Below are positions 46,404-53,519 of a stretch of DNA of 64,000 nt, piece after piece. Origin of the DNA: Haloarcula regularis (lineage in GTDB: Archaea > Halobacteriota > Halobacteria > Halobacteriales > Haloarculaceae); contig NZ_CP119794.1 of assembly GCF_029338315.1 (NCBI RefSeq), positions 2,108,001 through 2,172,000 on the forward strand, given 5' to 3'. The translations under genes and the position numbers were made by a program. Each line of letters begins with the position of its first letter. Position 1 is the first letter of the stretch. The notes below the pieces were generated by a model. The model did not search any database. It was not told where the DNA came from and saw only the letters and a program-made list of their open reading frames with translations.

Positions 46404-47159
46404 ATGATTAGCTACGGCAACATCGAAGAAGGTGCCGATGAGCCAGACCCGGCCTATATGCACCACTGTAGAGAGTTCGAACTGAGAAACGATAACACCG
46501 CCGGAGATGGATTGAACGGATCCATCAGACTGGAGAAAAAAGACCTGAAAGCGGTCGGGGCCAAACCAGGTGATCCGGTCAAAGTTTATGCTGAAGCCGA
46601 TGGTCGATGGATACTGTACGAGCGCGATACGTACACGGATCGAGCGGGGGTTGGTATGCCCAAAGGTCACCGCGAAAAACTTGGACTGAACTCAAGTAAC
46701 AGGACGGTGGAACTTTGGTTGGATGAAGCTGAGTCCGAACCAGACGAAACATCTGACGAAGACGAGAAAACTGGCAAACAGGTGTCGCTGACTGGTGAGG
46801 AAACAAAAGAACGAGAGTACGTCCTGATCCCAAACGATAGTCCAATCAAGTACCACCACGTAAGTTCGAAAGACAGCAAAACGGAATGCGGAATCGATTT
46901 TGGGGAACAGGAACATCGTCGGTTTAGCGATCCAGGTGACGCCCTTGATCAGTGTAGCGACTGTGCCATCCGTTCATCGGACGACATGACGAACAAAGAA
47001 CTCGTGAACTGGCTTGGCGAGCAGGCCGGGTTCGAAGCAAAGGAGGGGACACCGGCGTACCTGAGTAAGGGACAACTCGTCGCCCTCCGGGATTATGTTC
47101 TCGAACTGCAGGAGGAGCTGGCAGACGAATCTGCGGATGAAAATAAGGCCCCTGCATGA
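46404..47159 (+). CDS. AbrB-like domain and zinc-site protein, partner of the nuclease gene
   Basis: 251 residues. Residues about 35-90 resemble an AbrB/SpoVT swapped-hairpin DNA-binding domain: SIRLEKKDLKAVGAKPGDPV then KVYAEADGRWILYERDTYTD. An acidic linker (about 110-135) follows, then a possible zinc domain with HH of YHHVSSKDSKTECGI plus CSDC. The end (LVNWLGEQAGFEAKEGTPAY and a LRDYVLELQEELADE helix) may be for dimerisation. The stop overlaps the nuclease ATG by 4 bp. AbrB-type domains are common in antitoxins and transition regulators, so control of the nuclease is a fair guess. GTG 46392 is an alternative start. Confidence 0.65.
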   Translation: MISYGNIEEGADEPDPAYMHHCREFELRNDNTAGDGLNGSIRLEKKDLKAVGAKPGDPVKVYAEADGRWILYERDTYTDRAGVGMPKGHREKLGLNSSNRTVELWLDEAESEPDETSDEDEKTGKQVSLTGEETKEREYVLIPNDSPIKYHHVSSKDSKTECGIDFGEQEHRRFSDPGDALDQCSDCAIRSSDDMTNKELVNWLGEQAGFEAKEGTPAYLSKGQLVALRDYVLELQEELADESADENKAPA

Positions 47160-47683
47160 GCACATCTGACCCACTTGTTCCGGTCTCAGAGATGCCGAAG
47201 TCGGTTCAGCCAACAGTTGAGATCTCGGACGCGAAACGAATCCCTCTGTCTGAACTCGGGACGATGCGAGCACGAGGTGGGCCGGGCAGTATCGAGAATC
47301 ACATCAGGGGAATCATGGGCGAGTTTGCCGTGGCGAAATTCTTTGGCGTGCCTGAAAAACTCGATGACGAGATATACGAACATGGCGACCCCGGATATGA
47401 TCTCCAGATCGACAGCAAAACCATCGACGTGAAAACAGTTGACCCGAGGGCCAACAATCCCGGCCTGATGGTCGACGCTACCCGGAACATCGAGGCGGAC
47501 TACTACGTTCTTGTTCAAGAACTGAACGCGAACACCTACCGAATCATCGGGTACGCGCCCGCACCTGTGGTGAAAAATGCCGATGTCCGTCCCCTTCGTC
47601 TTGACGGATATGCTAAGAAGCTCAGAGTCGTCGAGCAGTACGATCTTTTTCCGATTCCATCCTATTTTGGGGTTTCCGAATAG
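47156..47683 (+). CDS. Putative PD-(D/E)XK nuclease, element cargo
   Basis: 175 residues. The conserved pattern is E in NHIRGIMGEFAVAKFFG, D in EHGDPGYDLQI, and DVK in SKTIDVKTVDPRANN, a typical alpha-beta-beta layout of PD-(D/E)XK nucleases with motif D...DVK. Then ADYYVLVQELNANTYRIIGY forms the last strands. Small proteins of this type are restriction-like or phage nucleases. It overlaps the AbrB-like gene, which could be antitoxin or repressor. No methylase is present on the element. Activity is inference from the motif. Confidence 0.62.
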   Translation: MSTSDPLVPVSEMPKSVQPTVEISDAKRIPLSELGTMRARGGPGSIENHIRGIMGEFAVAKFFGVPEKLDDEIYEHGDPGYDLQIDSKTIDVKTVDPRANNPGLMVDATRNIEADYYVLVQELNANTYRIIGYAPAPVVKNADVRPLRLDGYAKKLRVVEQYDLFPIPSYFGVSE

Positions 47684-47797
47684 CCCTGATTCTTCTCAGG
47701 TCTACCTCTCAAAGGGCCAACGTCGGTTGACCCCTCGACGACATGCGCCCGGCGTGGCGGTAAACGTGCGTGTGTGTACGGGCACAGAATACCTGTT

Positions 47798-48676
47798 CTA
47801 TCGGGACGATCCGCCCTCACTGAGACGCTTGATTTCGACCGGTAGATCGTCTCGATTTCTCACTTTAAGTGCTTTCGACGTCGTCGCCCACTCGATAGCA
47901 CCGTGTCTCACCGCACGTGAATCCATCTCGCCCACCGAACCGAGGTGTGGCAGTGAACTCGCCACGTACCGGCCAGACGGATGTACAGGTCCCCCGTGAG
48001 ACATATCGGCCCCGTGCGCTTCGACAGTCTGTGTGGGGTTCGGATCCCACTTCACGGCTTCTGTAGCCGGGTGATCCGCGTCTGTCGCTCCGGGCACATG
48101 GCGTACGTGCGACTCGATGCCAGCGAGCAGATCGAGTGAGTCGCCATCGACGTGAGTCTGATCGACACACCAGTAGATGTGCCAGTGGCTCAGACCGTCG
48201 GTATCCATGTCGCGCACACCGAAGTAAACGAACTGTTCCCCAGTATCGGCCAACCGCTCCCGAGTCCGCCTTATCGCACGTACAGCTCCTCTCGTGACGA
48301 TCTGTGCCTGTTCGACCGGTCCAATTTCTTCCTGTGCAAGAGTATCCCGAGCCTCGTCAGGGTCGAACACGAGTGTCTGCATCCCGACTGCTGGTGAATC
48401 GAATACCATCCGAGCCATCCGGTCAGCGTTCATTAGCCGGCTGAATTTGGCCTTAGCTCGCCCGTGTTTAGTCCCTGAACGGAACTCGTTGTTGTTCCCC
48501 TCAGACCGACGAATACCGACGTAACAACTCTCAGCGTCCGAGACAGGAACCCCTCGCAATTCCATCGGCCCAACGATTTCCGGGTTCTCTGCCAGCCTGC
48601 CACGGAGTGCGTCACCACTTGGACCAGCGTTGGCTGGATCACTGGCTGGGTCCGGTCTGAATCCGGTGATGCTCAC
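47798..48676 (-). CDS. HUH-type rolling-circle replication initiator (Rep)
   Basis: 292 residues from a GTG start. The three RCR motifs are in order: motif I-like MQTLVF (99-104), HUH motif HWHIYW (HWH, 164-166), and the catalytic Tyr Y237 in PSGRYVASSLPHLG. Such Reps nick the double-strand origin and start rolling-circle replication in small haloarchaeal plasmids and pleolipoviruses. On an integrated element, it may act after excision. It is convergent with the nuclease gene and separated from the small genes by an oligo-T. Confidence 0.75.
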   Translation of the reverse strand: MSITGFRPDPASDPANAGPSGDALRGRLAENPEIVGPMELRGVPVSDAESCYVGIRRSEGNNNEFRSGTKHGRAKAKFSRLMNADRMARMVFDSPAVGMQTLVFDPDEARDTLAQEEIGPVEQAQIVTRGAVRAIRRTRERLADTGEQFVYFGVRDMDTDGLSHWHIYWCVDQTHVDGDSLDLLAGIESHVRHVPGATDADHPATEAVKWDPNPTQTVEAHGADMSHGGPVHPSGRYVASSLPHLGSVGEMDSRAVRHGAIEWATTSKALKVRNRDDLPVEIKRLSEGGSSR

Positions 48677-48725
48677 TTCGAATCACCAGAGGAAGCCCTG
48701 TTGAGTTGAGTCATGTATGTGCGAC

Positions 48726-48732
48726 AAAAAAA
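48726..48732 (-). terminator. Oligo-T run between the small genes and rep
   Basis: Seven T on the minus strand, about 130 bp past the stop of the 69-residue gene and 50 bp before the rep start. It could end the small-gene transcript or attenuate rep. Confidence 0.5.
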
Positions 48733-48859
48733 GAGGTGGCTGGTCGCTCACACACCTACCGGCGAGTGAGGAAGTCTACCGGTCGGTAACTGGGAATAGA
48801 GCAGTTTTGTCCACACTGTGGGATCGTTTGTGAGTCTCAGTATGTCGCTCTGGTCCCGG

Positions 48860-49069
48860 TCACCGACCACTTGACTGCTTGGATTCTTCGTGCACGATGA
48901 AGGCCAACAGATCAGCAACGGCATCCTTCTCACCCTCGGCTTCGACTTGATCGCCATCGTACCGTCGAGCACGTCGAGAGTGCTGTGCCAACTGAACCAG
49001 CCGGTCATGTGGCGATTTGACGCCATCCGTTGAGACACGTACCGTATACTCTGCGTAGTCGTCACTCAT
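48860..49069 (-). CDS. Small element protein of unknown function
   Basis: 69 residues, MSDDYAEYTVRVSTDGVKSP and an acidic-basic middle (RRARRYDGDQVEAEGEKDAV). Predicted alpha-beta. Third gene of a minus-strand trio; overlaps the previous gene by 8 bp. I do not recognise a family; AsRep-like or copy-control functions are possible in an RCR element. Confidence 0.6.
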   Translation of the reverse strand: MSDDYAEYTVRVSTDGVKSPHDRLVQLAQHSRRARRYDGDQVEAEGEKDAVADLLAFIVHEESKQSSGR

Positions 49070-49274
49070 CCGTCAGTCCTGCCTCCTGAAGATCAGCCTT
49101 CACGAGTTCCTTGACGTAGTCGGCCCGGTCTGGCTCACTCTCTGCCACACGCTCGGCAAGTTCATCACGACCTACGTTCCGGAGTTCACGGGCACGGTGT
49201 TGCCGAAGCATCTTGACACGCTGGCGTACCAGTTGGTCGTACTTCTCGTCGAAGCTGAGGGTGACCTTACTCAT
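49062..49274 (-). CDS. Small helical element protein
   Basis: 70 residues, MSKVTLSFDEKYDQLVRQRV then RQHRARELRNVGRDELAERV; mostly helical and highly charged, with no TM. A helix-rich DNA-binding or antitoxin-like protein is possible, since SKVTLSFDEKYDQLVRQRVK resembles a ribbon-helix strand start. Overlaps neighbours at both ends by 8 bp. Start at 49274. Confidence 0.6.
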   Translation of the reverse strand: MSKVTLSFDEKYDQLVRQRVKMLRQHRARELRNVGRDELAERVAESEPDRADYVKELVKADLQEAGLTDE

Positions 49275-49413
49275 CGCCTTCGACCTCCTCAAGCAGTGAA
49301 ACGACAATGGACCGGTAAGGAACGTCTGAGTGCCCCAATCGAGTCTCAGCGTACTTATCGAGTCGGTTCTTCTCGTCTTCGTAGACCATGATGGTTGTTC
49401 TGTTAGTTGACAT
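49267..49413 (-). CDS. Ribbon-helix-helix-like small protein
   Basis: 48 residues, starting MSTNRTTIMVYEDEKNRLDK. A beta-strand (TTIMVYE) followed by two helices fits an RHH DNA-binding fold like CopG, the copy-number repressor of RCR plasmids. A TTTAG box lies 20-24 bp upstream. First gene of the trio that ends just before rep; repressing this operon or rep is the natural guess. Confidence 0.6.
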   Translation of the reverse strand: MSTNRTTIMVYEDEKNRLDKYAETRLGHSDVPYRSIVVSLLEEVEGDE

Positions 49414-49765
49414 CGTTCTGCGACAGGGTGCGACTAAAGGGCCTCGTGCCGGTTGAACCGACCTTACCCGGCCCTCCATGACTATTCACTACGAAGCAGT
49501 CGGAACAGAACGACTGAACCGGTCGTATGAGGGGAGACGGTCAGCTTCTCAGCGTCACGCCTCAATTAACACGTAATGACCATTGCCTTATAAAGGAGAC
49601 AGCGATTCCTGACAGATTGATAGCGAGAATTCTGGTTGTCTTGTGGGTCAGTTCTCAGAACACCCCTTCTGTTTCACTGGTCGGCCGAAGACGATTCTAT
49701 AAAAAACCAGACAGTTATTGCTAAACAGTCATCAATTACTTGTGGCGAGGATATGACTTTCCGCC
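49414..49765. other. 352-bp divergent regulatory region, possible origin
   Basis: No gene seen. Minus-strand TTTAG box at 49433-49437 serves the RHH gene; plus-strand TATAAAAAA at 49698-49706 serves the DUF4177-like gene with a leader of about 60 nt. GTTCT-C-AGAAC palindrome near 49653. The double-strand origin of the RCR element could be here or next to rep. Confidence 0.4.
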
Positions 49766-50239
49766 ATGGGAATCTTTGGCGATGACGACAGTGAGGATGA
49801 CGAAAAGTCGTTTCGTGAGCGAGTGAACGATATTCAGGAGGAACGAAAGCAACAGAAGGAACAGAACCAGCCCCAAAGCCAAGAGCAACCCAGTAAGGGA
49901 AATGAGACTGAAGGTCAGCCGTCAGTGTCCACGTCACCTTCTGAAGCCGTAGTTGATGACGATATTCAACAGTGGGAATACCTGACCTATGACCTCATGA
50001 CGGATTCACCTCCTTCTGGATTCGTTGATGCGATGACCGCACAGTCGGATGGACCTGACTTGCCACCAGATCAAATGTTGAATGAACTCGGGAAGGAAGG
50101 ATGGAGGCTTGTAGAGACAGTTGAAAAGCCAGCCAAGGAAGTGGGTAGCTTTTCTGAGCATGAAGGTTCGATGACCTACGCATTCATTTTCAGAAGACCA
50201 GTCACTTACAAGCAAGACAGTGATGAGAAGGATGCTTAA
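49766..50239 (+). CDS. DUF4177-like protein with polar N-terminus (element cargo)
   Basis: 157 residues. The first 75 are polar and disordered, Gln/Glu-rich (EERKQQKEQNQPQSQEQPSK). The globular end has DDIQQWEYLTYDLMTD and DQMLNELGKEGWRLVETVEK, the DUF4177 core with FIFRRPV as last strand. It is the last gene before attR. The core resembles the chromosomal microprotein at 30456-30626. Function unknown; a cargo or interaction protein. Confidence 0.65.
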   Translation: MGIFGDDDSEDDEKSFRERVNDIQEERKQQKEQNQPQSQEQPSKGNETEGQPSVSTSPSEAVVDDDIQQWEYLTYDLMTDSPPSGFVDAMTAQSDGPDLPPDQMLNELGKEGWRLVETVEKPAKEVGSFSEHEGSMTYAFIFRRPVTYKQDSDEKDA

Positions 50240-50504
50240 TAACATCGTCCCGTTGAAAGAATCATAACCACCAGCAATAACCATCAGGCATATCAATGGT
50301 TTGAATTATTACCAACGCTCAGAACCGCATGACGGCAAGAGGGTGATTTCACCGGGTGTAGCCTTATGCTCGGTTGTGTCCACACCACCGCACCGGGTTT
50401 TAAGTACCATCGTCACGTTTTATGTGGTACAGACCGGCCATAACACGCTGATGAAACGGGAATAGCCTACTTTCGTTTATGTATCCCGAGAAAGTAGGCA
50501 GGTA

Positions 50505-50550
50505 GCTTCCCAAGCCAATAGCCCGGGTTCAATTCCCGGCCGGCGCATCC
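50505..50550. repeat. attR direct repeat (46 bp)
   Basis: Exact copy of 44538-44583: the tRNA-Gly 3' part from the anticodon arm through the discriminator plus TCC. Marks the right end of the element. Confidence 0.93.
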
Positions 50551-50638
50551 CGCGACGAACGGACGTGCGGAGCGGATGCGGAATCGAGGGGATTGAAGCA
50601 CGGCAGGAACGCGTAGCGGGGCGAGCATTTCTGCAGGC

Positions 50639-50661
50639 GGTTCAATTCCCGGCCGGCGCAT
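50639..50661. repeat. Third partial att copy
   Basis: 23-bp GGTTCAATTCC-GGCCGGCGCAT copy (one region in the T-arm to tRNA end), 88 bp after attR. It suggests an older or second integration at this tRNA gene, of which only this end remains. Confidence 0.75.
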
Positions 50662-50838
50662 TCCTCAGGCCTTCTCGCGGCAGTTGGCTGGCTTTGGCAG
50701 GACACAAGAAAGATGACGCCTAGCGCCGGGCCGGTACCTCACAGTCCCCAATGCCGCCGCAATCTTGCGATTCCGGTGGTGTGCCATACCGAGTATTAAA
50801 ACGCACAGACAGCACAGCTGCTCGAAAGCACGGCTGGA

Positions 50839-51852
50839 TCAGGGTTCGGCGACGTCGACGACCTGTTTCCCGATGTTGTCGCCCGAGAACAGCCCGAGGA
50901 ACGCCTCCGGTGCGTTCTCCAGTCCGTCCACGATGGTTTCGCGATGCGCGAGGTCACCCGAGGTCACCCAGGCACCGAGTTGGGCACGCGCTTCGCCGAA
51001 CCGTGTTTCGAAGTCGCTGACGAGGAGTCCCTGCACCGTCGCCCGCGGTGCGATAAGCTGTGGCAGCTTGCGTGGGCCCGTAGGGACCCCTTCGTCGTTG
51101 TAGTGGGCGATCTGCCCGCAGACGGCGACACGTGCGTCGAGATTCAACTTCGTGAACACCGCGTCGGTGATCGGCCCACCGACGTTGTCGAAGTAGACGT
51201 CGACACCGTGGGGCGCGACGTCGTCGAGGGCCGCCCGGTAGTCGTCTGCCGTTGTGTAGTTGATGCCGGCGTCGAATCCGAGGTCGTCCGTGAGCCACGC
51301 GACTTTCTCGTCCGAGCCCGCGAAGCCGACGACGCGACAGCCGTTCAGCTTCGCGATCTGGCCGACAGTGGAACCGACAGCCCCGGCAGCCCCCGACACC
51401 ACGACGGTCTCCCCGGGGTCGGGGTCGCCGACGTCCAGGAGCCCGAAGTACGCCGTCCGTCCGGGCATCCCGAGCACGCCGAGATACGCCGGTGGGGCCG
51501 CGATGGAGGTGTCGACGGGCGCGACGTCATCGGCGTCGAGGAGGCTGTAGTCCGCCCACTTCCCGATGCCGGTCACGAGATCCCCCGCGTCGTAGGCCAC
51601 ACTGTCGCTTTCGACGACCGTCCCGACGACGGCCCCTTCGATCGCGTCACCGACGTCCCACGGGTCCGCGTACGATGCGCTGTCCGACATCCGCCCTCGC
51701 ATGTACGGGTCGACCGAAAGGTACTGTACTTCGACGAGGAGTTCCCCGTGACGTGGCTCCGGGACGTCCGTTTCGCGGAGTTCGAAGCTACCCAGATCCG
51801 GTTCACCGGTCGGCCGCGCGGCGAACACCCATTGTCGCGTCGAATCGTTCAC
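50839..51852 (-). CDS. MDR-type NADP-dependent oxidoreductase (alkenal/curcumin reductase-like)
   Basis: 337 residues from a GTG start (VNDSTRQWVFAARPTGEPDL). Rossmann segment TVVVSGAAGAVGSTVGQIAK; VDVYFDNVGGPITDAVF and VQGLLVSDFETRF are family stretches of prostaglandin/leukotriene reductase and CurA-type MDR enzymes. It lacks zinc ligands. It reduces activated C=C bonds with NADPH. Divergent from alaX across a 245-bp gap with no recognised feature except promoters. Confidence 0.88.
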   Translation of the reverse strand: MNDSTRQWVFAARPTGEPDLGSFELRETDVPEPRHGELLVEVQYLSVDPYMRGRMSDSASYADPWDVGDAIEGAVVGTVVESDSVAYDAGDLVTGIGKWADYSLLDADDVAPVDTSIAAPPAYLGVLGMPGRTAYFGLLDVGDPDPGETVVVSGAAGAVGSTVGQIAKLNGCRVVGFAGSDEKVAWLTDDLGFDAGINYTTADDYRAALDDVAPHGVDVYFDNVGGPITDAVFTKLNLDARVAVCGQIAHYNDEGVPTGPRKLPQLIAPRATVQGLLVSDFETRFGEARAQLGAWVTSGDLAHRETIVDGLENAPEAFLGLFSGDNIGKQVVDVAEP

Positions 51853-52097
51853 ACCGCACGTTCCGGTCGTCACCGTAAGGGGGTGTTGCTTTCCGCGGAC
51901 GTCCGGCCGGACAGCGAGTCGCAGTCGCCCGCTCGGTCGTCGCCGGGTGCGCCTCACAACCCACGGGCGAGTAGTGCAGAGCGGTTCCGAGACGGCATCG
52001 AGTCGGCGCCGAACGTCGGGTTCTCGACGCAAAGTGCCACCGCTCGAGGAAGGTTTCTCCCACATCACTTAGTGCATCGGGAGCGTATCCAGCGCGC

Positions 52098-52822
52098 ATG
52101 ACCGACCTCCTGTATCTCCCGGACGAGGACGACGTCACGGAGTTCACCGCGACAGTCACGGCGGCGACGGAGGCATACGTCGTGCTCGACGGCACGTACT
52201 TCTATCCGGAAGGCGGCGGACAACCGGCCGACCGGGGCGAACTTCGCTGGGAGGGGGGCCACGCCGACGTCGTGGACGTGCGGAAGGACCACGGCGACGT
52301 GCGTCACTACGTCGAGTCGCTCGAGGGTGACCCGCCCGTGGAGGAGACCGCCGTCGAGGGCCACGTCGACGTGGCCCGCCGGGAGACGCTTCGGCGGATG
52401 CACACCGCCCAGCACGTCGTCTCGCGGGTGGTGCTCGAGGAGTACGGTGCGACGACGGCCGGCAACCAGATCCACGAGGACCGCTCGCGCATCGACTTCG
52501 AACCGGCGGACTTCGACGAGGAGGACCTGGCGTTCATCGAGCGCGAGACGAACGCCGTCATCGAACGGGACCTGCCAGTCACAAAGGAAAACAGGGTACG
52601 GGCGGCCGTCGAAGCGGGGTGGCCGAGGGCCGGACGCAGCTGGACCTCATCCCCGACCACGTCGACCCGCTTCGTGTCGTCGAGATCGACGACTACGACA
52701 TGTGTCCCTGTGGCGGCACCCACGTCGACCGGCTGGGCGAGGTCGGCGCCGTCCACATCACGAACCGGGTGTCGAAAGGTGCCGACGTGGAGCGAATCGA
52801 GTTCGAGCTGATCGACCCGTAG
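52098..52822 (+). CDS. alaX: AlaX-type alanyl-tRNA editing protein (one frameshift)
   Basis: 241 residues if repaired. Trans-editing protein that hydrolyses Ser- or Gly-tRNA-Ala. Its zinc ligands are visible: HTAQHVVSRVV (HxxxH) and CPCGGTHVDRLGEVG (CxxxH). The start MTDLLYLPDEDDVTEF is natural. The frame breaks at a G4 run (52616-52619); a fifth G continues VAEGRTQLDLIPDHV. Break is likely a base-loss error as the metal site is complete across it. Confidence 0.85.
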
Positions 52823-52926
52823 CCACGCGTCGCCGCAGGCGGACCCTGACCCACAAAGCCGGGTCGGGCTGGGCAAGCGTGTAAACACACAAACAATTTT
52901 TCCGGTGGAGGGAGTAGTAGCGGGTG

Positions 52927-53082
52927 ATGTTCGACACAGAAGCGATCTCACAGCTGACCTGTCTCAACTGCGGGTTCGAGGCACCGGCCGGCGACGCGTG
53001 GGACAGGGTCGCGGTCCCGCCGCTGGGCGTGACCACGCAGTGTCCCGAGTGTAGCAGTACCAACATCCACAGCCACCAGTAG
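52927..53082 (+). CDS. Zinc-ribbon microprotein
   Basis: 51 residues with CLNC and CPEC pairs 28 residues apart (C12-C15 and C40/C43 region), a zinc ribbon. It begins MFDTEAISQLTCLNCGFEAP and ends TNIHSHQ. AATTTTT lies upstream as promoter or alaX terminator. Probably protein- or nucleic-acid-binding; no specific role known. Confidence 0.65.
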   Translation: MFDTEAISQLTCLNCGFEAPAGDAWDRVAVPPLGVTTQCPECSSTNIHSHQ

Positions 53083-53253
53083 GACACACCGGCGGCGCGC
53101 TCACGGGCACGGGCACAGCGCGCGTGTCGCCGTCGAAGAACCACACGAACGAGGATGTTTTTCTGTCGTAGTTGTGTGAACAGACGGTATTTCCGAGTAT
53201 ATTGTACAGAACCATAGTTTTAAGACAGTGTGTCAACAATACACACGCCAGGT

Positions 53254-53403
53254 ATGGCAGAGTGTGATCACTGCGGGAGCGACGTAGTACACGTCTGGAA
53301 ACACCGGCGGGCCACCGATACGATGACCTATCGGACCACCGAGTGGCTCTGTTCCGGGTGTCACCCCGAGATGGGCGAGGTGTTCGCGGGCGGCCACTGT
53401 TGA
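53254..53403 (+). CDS. Zinc-binding microprotein, CxxC-CxxC type
   Basis: 49 residues, MAECDHCGSDVVHVWKHRRA, then CSGC followed by HPEMGEVFAGGHC. Two CxxC pairs 29 residues apart make a zinc ribbon; extra His and Cys at the end. TTTTAAG lies 30 bp upstream at 53218-53224. Second zinc microprotein in a row, before the Bat-type gene. Confidence 0.65.
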   Translation: MAECDHCGSDVVHVWKHRRATDTMTYRTTEWLCSGCHPEMGEVFAGGHC

Positions 53404-53519
53404 GAGAGCCGGCGGAACCTGAAGGACGGCGTTCTCGAGCGGGTTCTTCGATCGATAGCCGCCGAACCGGACACGGCCGACCCGTACCTTGATATGTAGC
53501 CGTTGCTAACCAGTTAGGT

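Larger units (their letters stand above)
44538..50550. mobile_element. Integrated 6-kb element in tRNA-Gly
   Basis: Bounded by 46-bp perfect direct repeats (44538-44583 and 50505-50550). It has lower GC and many AT-rich intergenic parts compared with the host. Contents in order: frameshifted tyrosine integrase, AbrB/zinc protein, PD-(D/E)XK-like nuclease, convergent HUH Rep, three small overlapping minus-strand genes, divergent DUF4177-like gene. An RCR-type Rep plus integrase suggests an integrative plasmid or a provirus relic; no capsid or spike gene is recognised. Compare small haloarchaeal RCR plasmids and pleolipoviruses. Confidence 0.88.

Noticed and set aside
48748-49065. 105-codon minus-strand frame overlapping the small element genes
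   Set aside because: Out of frame with the tightly overlapping small genes, runs through a likely terminator region.
44538-50550. Complete pleolipovirus provirus
   Set aside because: Rep and integrase fit, but no spike, internal membrane protein or NTPase gene is seen on the element.
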